From contig JAFAKZ010000530.1 in assembly GCA_019234745.1 (NCBI GenBank), positions 1 through 9,622 of the forward strand: 9,622 nt of DNA. The letters are read 5' to 3'. This DNA is from Burkholderiales bacterium (lineage in GTDB: Bacteria > Pseudomonadota > Gammaproteobacteria > Burkholderiales > Chitinimonadaceae). The first letter of the stretch is position 1. Each line of letters starts with the position of its first letter. Of this stretch, positions 1-6,671 are shown piece by piece. Made by a program: the position numbers and the translations under genes. The notes beneath the pieces were generated by a model. It had not been told where the DNA came from, did not search any database, and saw only the letters and a list, made by a program, of their open reading frames with translations.

Positions 1-389
1 GCGTCGCTGAGCGGCCTCGGTCCGGGGGGCAGCAGGGCGTTGTGGGCGATATCGCTTGCCCGGATATAGATATTGCGCGTCAGCCAAGTGTCTGCCGCGC
101 CGCCCATCTGCCAGCTGAAGCGTTGGCTGAACAGCCAGAGGCGCCAGTTGCTGTTGCAGATGACGACGCGAAAGCGCTGGTCCGGCGTGTATAGCGTCGA
201 GGTATGCAGGCGCCGCACAGCGTCGTCGATGACCGTTGTGATCTGTGGCGCGACGGGCTGGTCGGAATAGACGTCGAAGGCACCGTAGCGTACCTCATAG
301 GAAAACGTGAACGGCGCGGCGCAAACAAGCAGAAGGTAGGCACCGACCAGTACGAGCAAGGTCGACGGTACGATTTTGAGGGTTCTCAT
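1..389 (-). CDS. Unrecognised signal-anchored protein, N-terminal 129 residues (partial)
   Basis: Reading leftward from an ATG at 389-387, one frame stays open to the window edge. The product begins MRTLKIVPSTLLVLVGAYLL, a short basic start followed by a hydrophobic segment (about residues 8-27), so it is either a signal peptide or an inner-membrane anchor with the rest in the periplasm. After it comes a polar domain rich in Trp, Arg and aromatic residues, for example FRVVICNSNWRLWLF and WLTRNIYIRASD. The visible part stops at RPLSD, just where a functional motif might follow. I do not recognise the family and no catalytic motif is visible. The ATG lies 18 nt beyond the hydrolase stop codon with no strong Shine-Dalgarno, which suggests it is the fourth gene of the lptF-lptG-hydrolase transcript. 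The frame is supported by that spacing, the plausible anchor and the absence of stops over 129 codons. Confidence 0.72.
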   Translation of the reverse strand, partial: MRTLKIVPSTLLVLVGAYLLLVCAAPFTFSYEVRYGAFDVYSDQPVAPQITTVIDDAVRRLHTSTLYTPDQRFRVVICNSNWRLWLFSQRFSWQMGGAADTWLTRNIYIRASDIAHNALLPPGPRPLSD

Positions 390-407
390 AAATGGGGACC
401 GAGCTTC

Positions 408-1247
408 TTATGTCGGCCTGCAGCGCGAGGCCGCCGCGCAACGTGCCAGGAAGTCGCGCAGGCCGAGCTGGTAGGTTTGCTTATCGAGGATATCGCCGTG
501 CGTGGCGTCGTCCACCCAGACCCAGTCCTTGGGCCCGGCCCATGCGTCATAGAGGCGGCGCGAGTGGGGCGTGGCGATGACCTGGTCGTGACCGGCCACG
601 GCGAACAGGGCGGGCACGTGCAGCGCCGGTGCGAGCTGGATCGACGGAAAACGGTTGCGCATCAACCAGTCCACCGGCACCCAGGGGAATACGTCGCGGC
701 CCACGGCGGGCAGGCTGTCGTAAGGCGTGACGAGCACCACGCCCTCGGCAGGACGGGCGCTGGCCACCGCTACTGCGACGCCTGAGCCCAGGCTGCGGCC
801 GACCAGAACGGTACGGCTGTGGTCGATGCGTGGATCCTGCGCCAGCGTGTCGTAGAGCCTGAGCGCGTCGGCCTTCATATTCGCTTCCGCCGGCTTGCCC
901 TCGCTGTCGCCATAGCTGCGGTAGTTCACCACGGCCACGGCCCAGCGTGGCCAGTCGTCGGCATAGTCGAGAATCAGGCTGGCGTCTTCCGCATTGCCGC
1001 CGAAGTACAGCAGCAACGGCCAAGGTCCCGGTGTGGCGGGGTGACGTAGCCAGCCGCGCACCGTTGTGCCGTCGTCGGTTCTCAGTGCGAGCGCCCTCAC
1101 ATCGGCGTCGGCCCTGAGCTTGGCGCGCCGGTCGGCTGGGATTGCTTGGGGATGAAACAGCAGGCGGTCCTGGAAGCAGAACAACAGCATCCAGCTACCC
1201 AGCATGCACAGGCCCAGGACGGCCGCGATGCGTGCCAGGCGCACCAC
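408..1247 (-). CDS. Membrane-anchored alpha/beta hydrolase (serine hydrolase)
   Basis: This 279-residue protein has an N-terminal hydrophobic helix (about 5-25) preceded by two arginines, then a QDRLLFHPQ stretch typical of single-pass anchored alpha/beta hydrolases. Family landmarks are in order: an oxyanion-hole region YFGGNAED at 81-88, the nucleophile elbow GRSLGSG with Ser152, the acid in AGHDQVI (Asp221) and the base in DDATHGD (His250). All three triad residues are present, so it should be active, but the substrate (ester, thioester, lipid or peptide) cannot be read from sequence. Positive-inside rules place the catalytic domain in the periplasm. The start is GTG at 1247-1245, with AGGAG at 1263-1259; a second GTG follows directly and would shorten the protein by one residue. 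Only 2 nt separate it from the lptG stop, so translation is probably coupled. It broadly resembles BEM46/YfhR-like hydrolases; a closer assignment is not safe. Confidence 0.88.
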   Translation of the reverse strand: MVRLARIAAVLGLCMLGSWMLLFCFQDRLLFHPQAIPADRRAKLRADADVRALALRTDDGTTVRGWLRHPATPGPWPLLLYFGGNAEDASLILDYADDWPRWAVAVVNYRSYGDSEGKPAEANMKADALRLYDTLAQDPRIDHSRTVLVGRSLGSGVAVAVASARPAEGVVLVTPYDSLPAVGRDVFPWVPVDWLMRNRFPSIQLAPALHVPALFAVAGHDQVIATPHSRRLYDAWAGPKDWVWVDDATHGDILDKQTYQLGLRDFLARCAAASRCRPT

Positions 1248-1249
1248 GG

Positions 1250-2323
1250 CTAGCGCCGCTCCTGGCGCCAGAGCAGGAAGAGCGCGACGACGAGCAGGAC
1301 AACGGAGGGTGAGGTGGTCGACAGCACGGGCGACCAGTCATACAGCAGGCCCCAGTTCGCCACCAGGCGGTCGATGAAGTAGAAGCCCAGGCCCAGCATG
1401 ATGCCCACGAACAGCTTCAGGCCCACGCCGCCCGCGCGGCGCTGCGTCTGGGCGAAGGGTAGGGCAATGATCAGCATGGCGATGCAGATAAAGGGGTAGG
1501 CGAGCTTGGTCCACAGCGCGATCTCGTAGCGGCTGGTCTTTTGCTGGCTTTCCTTCAGATAGTCGATGTATTCCATCAGGTTGGCGATGGAAAGCTTCTC
1601 CGGCTGCACCAGCCAGCCGGAGATGGTGTCGCGCGTCAGCACCGATTCCCAGATCTGCGTGGGCAGGTGACTCACATGCAGGCCTTTGTCGTCGAAGCTT
1701 GTGAGCGTGACGTCCGACAATAGCCAGGCGTGCTGTTCGTTCTGCCATACGCCGCGCTTGGCGCTGGTGTGGGCGCTGAGCCTGCGTCGGCCGTCGAATT
1801 GATATATGTCGAGGCGGCGCAGGTTCTTGTCGGGTAGCGCCTCGCCATTCACGAAGTTGTCTTTGCCCTTGAACCAGAAGCCGGAACGGTAGCCCTGCAG
1901 GATGCCCTGGCCCTTGGCCGCGAGCTTGATCTCGGCTGCGGCGCGCTCGGCGTTCGGTGCCACATATTCGCCAATCAGCAAGGTGGCGATGGCAAACAGG
2001 ACGCCAGCGAAGCAGAGGATGCCCAGCACCTTCTTGATGGACAGCCCGCCCACGCGCATTACCACGAATTCGCTGTGCTGGTTCAACAGACTCAAGGCCA
2101 CCATGCCGCCGATCAGCGCGGCGATGGGCATGAATTCGTAGGCGTGGCTGGGCGACTCGAGCAGCACGAACACGAGCATCTTGCCAAAGGAGTAGGTGCC
2201 CTGGCCGAGATCGTTCAACTCGTTGATCATCTCGAAGAACAGGAACATGCCGAGCAGCGCCGCGAGCACGAACAGGCTCATGCGGACAATTTCGACAACG
2301 AGGTAGCGGGTGAGCGTGTTCAT
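1250..2323 (-). CDS. lptG: LptG, permease subunit of the LPS export ABC transporter LptBFG
   Basis: LptG pairs with LptF and two LptB ATPases to extract lipopolysaccharide from the inner membrane and pass it to the LptC-LptA bridge. The 357-residue product starts MNTLTRYLVVEIVRM and has the YjgP/YjgQ architecture: three N-terminal membrane helices (about 11-31, 61-81, 97-119), a periplasmic beta-jellyroll-like domain (about 120-265), then three C-terminal helices. The segment NQHSEFVVMRVGGLS (about 81-95) is the conserved cytoplasmic loop region between helices 2 and 3, expected to contact LptB. A longer in-frame start exists at 2392, but its extra 23 residues only retrace the end of lptF in another frame. 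ATG 2323-2321 is preferred because it overlaps the lptF stop as ATGA and gives the usual LptG N-terminus. No strong Shine-Dalgarno precedes it, consistent with translational coupling to lptF. The length is normal for the family. Confidence 0.95.
   Translation of the reverse strand: MNTLTRYLVVEIVRMSLFVLAALLGMFLFFEMINELNDLGQGTYSFGKMLVFVLLESPSHAYEFMPIAALIGGMVALSLLNQHSEFVVMRVGGLSIKKVLGILCFAGVLFAIATLLIGEYVAPNAERAAAEIKLAAKGQGILQGYRSGFWFKGKDNFVNGEALPDKNLRRLDIYQFDGRRRLSAHTSAKRGVWQNEQHAWLLSDVTLTSFDDKGLHVSHLPTQIWESVLTRDTISGWLVQPEKLSIANLMEYIDYLKESQQKTSRYEIALWTKLAYPFICIAMLIIALPFAQTQRRAGGVGLKLFVGIMLGLGFYFIDRLVANWGLLYDWSPVLSTTSPSVVLLVVALFLLWRQERR
1259..1263 (-). promoter_or_regulatory. Shine-Dalgarno for the anchored hydrolase
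   Basis: AGGAG on the minus strand lies inside the last codons of lptG, 11 nt before the GTG at 1247. It supports a GTG start directly behind lptG rather than an internal ATG, which would remove the membrane anchor. Confidence 0.6.
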
Positions 2324-3396
2324 GACTGGGGTTTCGCCCTCAGGCGGAACAGCCACCAAGCCAGCGCCAGCACAGCGCCGTGCAGCGGCCACATGCCGAT
2401 GGTCGCGGGCAGGTGGCCCGCCGAGATCCAGCGCGCACTGACATAGATCATATTGAAGTAGATGGACAGCAATAGCGCCGCGATCAGCAGATTAAAGGTG
2501 CGGCCCACCCGTGGGTTCACGTAGGAGAGCGGAATGGCCAACAAGGACAGTGCCACTGCGGCGATGGGGATGGCCAAGCGCCAAATCAGCTCGGCCTTGT
2601 CCTCGGTCGAGTCGCTCGTCCACAGGGCCAGTGCCGATTTCGCTTCGGTAGCGGGGCTGATGCGCTGGCGTTCCGGCTCCTCGATGCGAATCTCGGCCTT
2701 TTCGAATTCCACCATGCGGTAGTCGGCCTGGCCCGGCAAACCTTCGTAGCGGCGGCCGTTCTTCAGCACGAGTATGCGTTCGCCGTCTATGGGATAGGTG
2801 TTGATGAAGCCTTCCTGCGCCACCGTGATTGCCTCACGGCCTTGCTCGATTTGCCGCACGAACACATTGCGCGCCGCGCCGCCCGTGCCGCTGAAATTCT
2901 CGACGAAGTACACGCGGTCGCCGTTGCTCGATTCCTTGAACAGGCCCGGCGCCCAGTTGGAAATGTCGTCACGCGTGGCCAGTTCCTCGCGGTACTCACG
3001 CGACTTCTGCTTGGCCCAGGGCGTCATCGCCAGGCTCAGCACGGCAATCAGCAGTGCCATTGGCACCACAAAAGTCATCACTGGCCGTATCCAGGCTGTG
3101 AGGGGTTGGCCGGCTGCGAGCCACACCGCCATCTCATGGTCGCGCCAGCCGCGCGTCATGGCTGTGAGGATGGTGCCGAAGATGGCGAAGGTGAGCAGCC
3201 AGGGGATATAGGCGAGAATCTGCAGGCCCAAGAGAGCGGAGACGGCTTCGGCCGCTACGGCACCGCTGGTGGCTGCACCCAGGAGCTTGGCGCCCTGCGT
3301 GACGATCATGATCGTAACGAGCACGAAGAAGAGCCCGGCGGCCATGCCGGCGAACTCGCGCAGCAGGGTTCGCTCGAACAGTCGATCGGGCGGCAT
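2320..3396 (-). CDS. lptF: LptF, permease subunit of the LPS export ABC transporter LptBFG
   Basis: Partner of LptG in the LptBFG complex that powers LPS transport to the outer membrane. The product (358 residues from this start) shows three N-terminal helices (about 14-34, 52-78, 103-123), the TRGWRDHEMAVWLAAG loop between helices 2 and 3, a periplasmic domain with the recognisable GQADYRMVEFEKAEI strand region, and three C-terminal helices including LLAIPLSYVNPR. It is divergent from pepA, as in E. coli. The start is uncertain: ATG 3396-3394 gives MPPDRLFERTLLREF, aligning with family members that begin a few residues before (I/L)F-ER-(A/T)L. An upstream GTG at 3435 would add 13 Ser/Pro-rich residues. 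Neither has a good Shine-Dalgarno. I chose the ATG on family length. Overlap of its TGA with the lptG ATG keeps the two subunits stoichiometric. Confidence 0.94.
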   Translation of the reverse strand: MPPDRLFERTLLREFAGMAAGLFFVLVTIMIVTQGAKLLGAATSGAVAAEAVSALLGLQILAYIPWLLTFAIFGTILTAMTRGWRDHEMAVWLAAGQPLTAWIRPVMTFVVPMALLIAVLSLAMTPWAKQKSREYREELATRDDISNWAPGLFKESSNGDRVYFVENFSGTGGAARNVFVRQIEQGREAITVAQEGFINTYPIDGERILVLKNGRRYEGLPGQADYRMVEFEKAEIRIEEPERQRISPATEAKSALALWTSDSTEDKAELIWRLAIPIAAVALSLLAIPLSYVNPRVGRTFNLLIAALLLSIYFNMIYVSARWISAGHLPATIGMWPLHGAVLALAWWLFRLRAKPQS

Positions 3397-3459
3397 GCAA
3401 CGGCTCAGCAGGGATGGACGAGACGAGGAGGGCACAGCGTTTTGACTTTTGTCGGGCGA

Positions 3460-3479
3460 ATTCGGAAAATCTACCGAAT
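3460..3479. repeat. Inverted repeat ATTCGG-N8-CCGAAT, possible operator
   Basis: Two perfect 6-bp arms (3460-3465 and 3474-3479) are separated by 8 A/T-rich bases, giving a 20-bp site of the size bound by dimeric regulators. It lies 64 bp or more upstream of the chosen lptF start and could overlap its promoter. No regulator can be named from the sequence, and the arms are short enough to occur by chance. Confidence 0.3.
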
Positions 3480-3513
3480 ATTGTCCGTTTGTACGATTTA
3501 AAGGTTTCCGTTG

Positions 3514-3542
3514 TTTACACAGTTTACGCTACCGTGTACACA
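3514..3542 (+). promoter_or_regulatory. Possible sigma70 promoter for pepA (weak)
   Basis: TTTACA (3514-3519) matches the -35 consensus at five of six positions and is followed after 17 nt by TACACA (3537-3542), which matches the -10 at only three of six. It would give a leader of about 115 nt before the pepA start. The second half overlaps the GTGTACAC palindrome. Confidence 0.25.
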
Positions 3543-3653
3543 CGTGCCGGCCACAAGCCGGAACCAGGGTCAGTTGACACTAGTTGATAACAACCAAGCG
3601 ATTCACCACCAGAGGCCGGCATAACCCAACAGGCCGCCGCGCCCGCATCTTAC

Positions 3654-3658
3654 AGGAG
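3654..3658 (+). promoter_or_regulatory. Shine-Dalgarno that fixes the pepA start
   Basis: AGGAG ends 6 nt before the GTG at 3665. An in-frame ATG further upstream (3584) would add 27 residues of Arg/Thr-rich sequence not expected for PepA and has no comparable ribosome site. This favours GTG 3665 as the real start. Confidence 0.8.
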
Positions 3659-3664
3659 TCCACT

Positions 3665-5242
3665 GTGGAAATCATTGCCAAGCAGGCAAACGCCGATAAA
3701 CACAAGGCAGCCATCGTTGCGCTTGCCGTCCGCGACGGTAAGTTCACCGCCCAGGGCAGCGCTGTCGACAAGGCCGCCGGCGGCCACCTGAGCGCCGTCG
3801 TCAAGCTTGGCGACCTGGACGCGAAGGCCGGCAGCACGGTGCTGCTGCACAAGGTGCCGGGCGTGGCTGCCGAGCGCGTGCTGCTGGTGAGCGTAGGCAC
3901 GAGCGAGAAGGACTTCCGCGATGCGGCCCGTGCCGCCGTGAAGGCCGCCGGCAGCGCGGGCGGCGAGCTGGCTCTGGCCCTGACCGATGCCGCCCCCAAG
4001 GGCCGTGATGCGGCCTGGGCGGCTGAAGAGATCGCTGTCGCTGCGTTTGACGCCAGCTACAAGTACGAGACGACCAAGTCCAAGAAGGACGAGAAGCCGG
4101 GCCTGAAGAAGGTGACCGTGCTGGTCGGCAAGGATGAAGAAAAGGCTGCCGCGGCCGCCATCGCAGCAGGTAGCGCGCTGGGCGAAGCGGTGAATTTCGG
4201 CAAGGACCTGGGTAATTTGCCACCCAACTTCTGCACGCCTAGCCACCTGGCCGCGCAAGCCAAGGACATCGCCAAGAAGTTTGGCATGAAGGTGGAGGTG
4301 CTGGAACGCGCCGACATCGAAAAGCTGGGCATGGGCTCCTTCGTGTCCGTGGCCAAGGGTTCCACCGAGCCGATGAAGCTGATCGTGCTGAAGCACGAAG
4401 GCGGTGCCAAGGATGAGAAGCCCGTGGTGCTGGTCGGGAAGGGTATCACCTTCGACTCGGGTGGCATTTCGCTGAAGCCGGGTGAAGGCATGGACGAAAT
4501 GAAGTACGACATGATGGGCGCCGGTTCCGTCATCGCCACCATGCACGGCGTGGGTCGCGCCAAGCTGCCGCTGAACGTGATCGCCGTGGTACCGACCTGC
4601 GAAAATATGCCGGCCGGCAACGCCAGCAAGCCGGGTGACGTGGTCACCACCATGAGCGGCCAGACCGTTGAAATCCTGAATACGGATGCCGAAGGTCGCC
4701 TGATCCTGTGCGACGCGCTGACCTATGTCGAACGCTTCGATCCGGCCGCCGTGGTGGACGTTGCTACGCTGACGGGCGCCTGTGTGATCGCCCTGGGCCA
4801 TATCGCCACGGGCCTGTATTCCAACAAGGATGCACTGGCCAAGGAACTCCTGGCCGCTGGCGAAACGGCTGGTGACCGCGCCTGGCACATGCCTTTGTGG
4901 GATGAATACCAGGAGTCGCTGAAGTCCAACTTCGCCGATATGGCCAATATCGGTGGCCGTCCCGGCGGTTCCGTCACGGCTGCCTGCTTCCTGTCGCGCT
5001 ACACCAAGAAGTACGACTGGGCCCACCTCGACATCGCCGGTACGGCATGGCGTTCGGGCGCCGCCAAGGGTGCCACGGGCCGCCCCGTGCCGATGCTGAC
5101 GCAGTTCCTGCGTGCGCGTGCTGCTGCCGTCGCCGGTGCCAAGTCGGCTGCCAAGGCCGCGAAGCCGGCCAAGGTGGAAGCCAAGTCGGCTGCGAAGGTT
5201 GCTGCCAAGGCCGCGAAACCTGCAGCCAAGAAGAAGGCCTAA
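3665..5242 (+). CDS. pepA: Leucyl aminopeptidase PepA (peptidase family M17) with Ala/Lys-rich C-terminal extension
   Basis: A cytoplasmic hexameric two-metal aminopeptidase that removes N-terminal residues, preferring leucine. In E. coli PepA also binds DNA, in Xer recombination at plasmid sites and in carAB control. The catalytic domain carries VGKGITFDSGG (Lys259, Asp264), SLKPGEG (Lys271), MKYDMMGA (Asp282) and the M17 signature NTDAEGRL (Asp341, Glu343, Arg345). All metal ligands and both catalytic residues are present at a constant offset of 11 from the E. coli numbering I know (Lys270, Asp275, Lys282, Asp293, Asp352, Glu354, Arg356). The start is GTG at 3665 because of AGGAG at 3654-3658; total length is 525 residues. 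By that offset the E. coli protein would end near residue 492, which is where a 34-residue tail (492-525) with 16 Ala and 11 Lys begins. It is the first gene of a pepA-holC-unknown series, with 6 nt before holC. Confidence 0.97.
   Translation: MEIIAKQANADKHKAAIVALAVRDGKFTAQGSAVDKAAGGHLSAVVKLGDLDAKAGSTVLLHKVPGVAAERVLLVSVGTSEKDFRDAARAAVKAAGSAGGELALALTDAAPKGRDAAWAAEEIAVAAFDASYKYETTKSKKDEKPGLKKVTVLVGKDEEKAAAAAIAAGSALGEAVNFGKDLGNLPPNFCTPSHLAAQAKDIAKKFGMKVEVLERADIEKLGMGSFVSVAKGSTEPMKLIVLKHEGGAKDEKPVVLVGKGITFDSGGISLKPGEGMDEMKYDMMGAGSVIATMHGVGRAKLPLNVIAVVPTCENMPAGNASKPGDVVTTMSGQTVEILNTDAEGRLILCDALTYVERFDPAAVVDVATLTGACVIALGHIATGLYSNKDALAKELLAAGETAGDRAWHMPLWDEYQESLKSNFADMANIGGRPGGSVTAACFLSRYTKKYDWAHLDIAGTAWRSGAAKGATGRPVPMLTQFLRARAAAVAGAKSAAKAAKPAKVEAKSAAKVAAKAAKPAAKKKA
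5138..5239 (+). repeat. Duplicated Ala/Lys-coding repeats at the pepA 3' end
   Basis: Two related coding units make the PepA tail: AKSAAKAAKPAKVE followed by AKSAAKVAAKAAKPAAKKKA. At DNA level the 14-mer GCCAAGTCGGCTGC occurs at 5138 and 5180, and the 17-mer GCTGCCAAGGCCGCGAA at 5147 and 5201. This indicates internal duplication of a short unit rather than a long-conserved domain. Such tracts are prone to slippage, so length may vary between strains. Confidence 0.85.
5231..5237 (+). promoter_or_regulatory. Shine-Dalgarno-like AAGAAGG for holC inside the pepA tail
   Basis: The final lysine codons of pepA supply a purine tract, AAGAAGG, whose end lies 11 nt before the holC ATG at 5249. The only other candidate is an AGG one base from the ATG, which is too close. 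This suggests coupled translation of holC with pepA. Confidence 0.4.
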
Positions 5243-5248
5243 GCAGGT

Positions 5249-5716
5249 ATGGGCACACCGAGAGTCAGTTTCTACTTCAACGTCGCCAACCGCGATCGGG
5301 CCTTGAGCCAGCTTGCGGGCAAGGCGTGGAAGCAGGGGCTCTCGGTGGCCATCGCCACGGAGTCGGAGGCGGACAGCCATGCACTGGACCGCTTCCTGTG
5401 GGAGTCGCCCTCTATCGGTTTTCTGCCGCATTGCCTGGCCGGGGACGAGGTGGCTGGCGACACGCCCATCTGGCTGGATCACCGGCTGGATGCGCTGGTC
5501 CCACGCAACGTGTTGTTCAACCTCAACGCTCGCGACTGGGCGGAGGACGAATTGCAGGCCTTGTCGCAGGTCGACCGCGTCATCGAAGTGGTCGCGCACG
5601 ACGACGAGGCAGGGCGCCAGGATGCGCGCCGCCACGTAGCCCGCTATCGCCAGGCGGGCTTCGACGTGGAATTTACCGATATGGCCAAACTGGAACAGGT
5701 GCCGCAACATGGCTGA
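5249..5716 (+). CDS. holC: DNA polymerase III chi subunit
   Basis: Chi joins psi in the clamp loader of the replicative polymerase and contacts the C-terminal tail of SSB. The 155-residue product matches the family across its length. It starts RVSFYFNV, followed by LDRFLWESPSIGFLPHCLAGDE (residues about 46-67), where Trp and the PH-LAG segment are family hallmarks, then TPIWLD and NVLFNLN strands. It ends with the RVIEVVAHDDEAGRQDAR helix and a YRQAGFDVEF strand. It is slightly longer than the E. coli protein (147 residues by recall). It follows pepA by 6 nt, the same gene pair as in E. coli, and its TGA lies inside the start of the next gene (8-nt overlap). This points to a single transcript starting upstream of pepA. 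The ATG at 5249 is the first in frame. Confidence 0.93.
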   Translation: MGTPRVSFYFNVANRDRALSQLAGKAWKQGLSVAIATESEADSHALDRFLWESPSIGFLPHCLAGDEVAGDTPIWLDHRLDALVPRNVLFNLNARDWAEDELQALSQVDRVIEVVAHDDEAGRQDARRHVARYRQAGFDVEFTDMAKLEQVPQHG

Positions 5717-6656
5717 GCTGCCCCCGCTCGATATGGATAGCGAACCGTCGCCCATGCTAGGCAAGATGGACGCATTGATCGCGCGGCACCGCGGCAGCGG
5801 GCCAGACCCCAGTGTGCCCGTGCTTACCGACCTGGCATCGCCGGCAGCGGCCGGCAATATCCCTGTGTTGACGGAGGTGGCGACCGTGATCGGTGACGAC
5901 CTGATGTTCACGCCGGAGGAGATTCGTGCGGATGATTCGGCCTTGGCGCCCGCGCCGCGCCCAGTCATGCCGGCACCCGTGGCAGCACCGGCTGCGCCGG
6001 TAGCAAGTGGTGCGGCCACTGTTGCGCCGTCCGCCACCCAGGCACCGGCCAACCCCGCCAGTGCACCGGCCGTGCCGGACATGATCGACGTGCCGCCACT
6101 GGCCAAGGCCCGCCCGGCGCCCACGGCGCCCGTGCAGCCCAAGCCTGCGGCACCAGCTCCGGCGGCTGCGCCGAGCTTTGAATTCCCCGAGTTGCCTGTT
6201 CTGCCGGCCACCCCCAAGGCCAAGCCGGCGCCGGCTGCTCCTGCTGCCCCACCGGCTATGCCTGGCGGGAACTTGATGCCTGAGCTGTCGCTCAATTTCA
6301 ACTTCACCGAGCCTGAAGAGTCGCCGGCACCCGTTGTCGAACCTGCCCCAGCTCCAGCTCCGGTGGCGGCCGCCGAGCCCACGTCCGAACCACAAGCTGT
6401 GGTCGAGGACGAGGCGGGCTTGGAGCTGTCGCTGGACGCACCGGCGCCCGACCATATCGACATCCAGACCATGATCGAGGAAGTCGCGGGCAGCCTGTAT
6501 GGCCCCATGGAAAAGCTGGTGCGCGCCGAACTGGCTCGCCAGCTGGCCGGCATGCACGTGGAGGCGCTCAAGCGCACCATCGCAGCGCTGCAGCCGCAGT
6601 TGCGGCAGATGATCACGGATGCGGTCGAGGAAGCCGTCAAGCGCCGTTGGGATTGA
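5709..6656 (+). CDS. Unrecognised Pro/Ala-rich protein with C-terminal amphipathic helix
   Basis: A 315-residue protein without signal peptide or membrane segment, so probably cytoplasmic. The N-terminal 75 residues are acidic and contain the paired motifs PVLTDLA (37-43) and PVLTEVA (52-58). Residues about 76-245 are low-complexity Pro/Ala/Val, probably disordered, interrupted by an FEFPELPVLP patch and by PELSLNFNF and LELSLDAP motifs. The last 69 residues (about 247-315) form a charged, heptad-like helical region running from HIDIQTMIEEVAG to VEEAVKRRWD, likely an oligomerisation or partner-binding module. The start ATG overlaps the holC stop by 8 nt, so it is translationally linked to a replication gene. 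Betaproteobacteria often carry a poorly conserved hypothetical gene after holC, and the DUF2486 family is one possibility by recall only. No function can be assigned. The window ends this series with no valS. Confidence 0.8.
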   Translation: MAELPPLDMDSEPSPMLGKMDALIARHRGSGPDPSVPVLTDLASPAAAGNIPVLTEVATVIGDDLMFTPEEIRADDSALAPAPRPVMPAPVAAPAAPVASGAATVAPSATQAPANPASAPAVPDMIDVPPLAKARPAPTAPVQPKPAAPAPAAAPSFEFPELPVLPATPKAKPAPAAPAAPPAMPGGNLMPELSLNFNFTEPEESPAPVVEPAPAPAPVAAAEPTSEPQAVVEDEAGLELSLDAPAPDHIDIQTMIEEVAGSLYGPMEKLVRAELARQLAGMHVEALKRTIAALQPQLRQMITDAVEEAVKRRWD

Positions 6657-6671
6657 TGCCGCGCGTAATAA

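Larger units (their letters stand above)
3397..3664. other. Divergent lptF/pepA intergenic region
   Basis: This 268-nt spacer must contain outward promoters for both lptF and pepA. It is AT-richer than its surroundings between about 3440 and 3530. Visible elements are an inverted repeat at 3460-3479, two GTTTAC hexamers at 3513 and 3522, a GTGTACAC palindrome at 3534-3541 directly followed by CACGTG, a small CCGGC/GCCGG hairpin at 3547-3561, and GTTGACA / GTTGATA direct repeats at 3573 and 3584. The perfect TTGACA at 3574-3579 has no acceptable -10 partner at 16-18 nt. For pepA, TTTACA at 3514-3519 with TACACA 17 nt downstream is possible but the -10 is weak. I could not pick a convincing lptF promoter. 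Confidence 0.55.

Noticed and set aside
80..343. An 87-codon minus-strand frame at the left edge
   Set aside because: A different minus-strand frame from 389 is open to the edge, has an anchor sequence and fits the operon spacing; the 87-codon product is Arg/Ser-rich out-of-frame sequence.
204..785. A 193-codon plus-strand frame across the hydrolase and the left partial gene
   Set aside because: It opposes an intact hydrolase with a full catalytic triad and has no ribosome site or recognisable domain.
2324..2392. Extended LptG start adding 23 residues
   Set aside because: The extra codons overlap the lptF C-terminal coding region in another frame, and the ATGA overlap start gives the normal LptG N-terminus.
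3574..3579. TTGACA as the -35 of the pepA promoter
   Set aside because: No sequence resembling a -10 lies 16-18 nt downstream.
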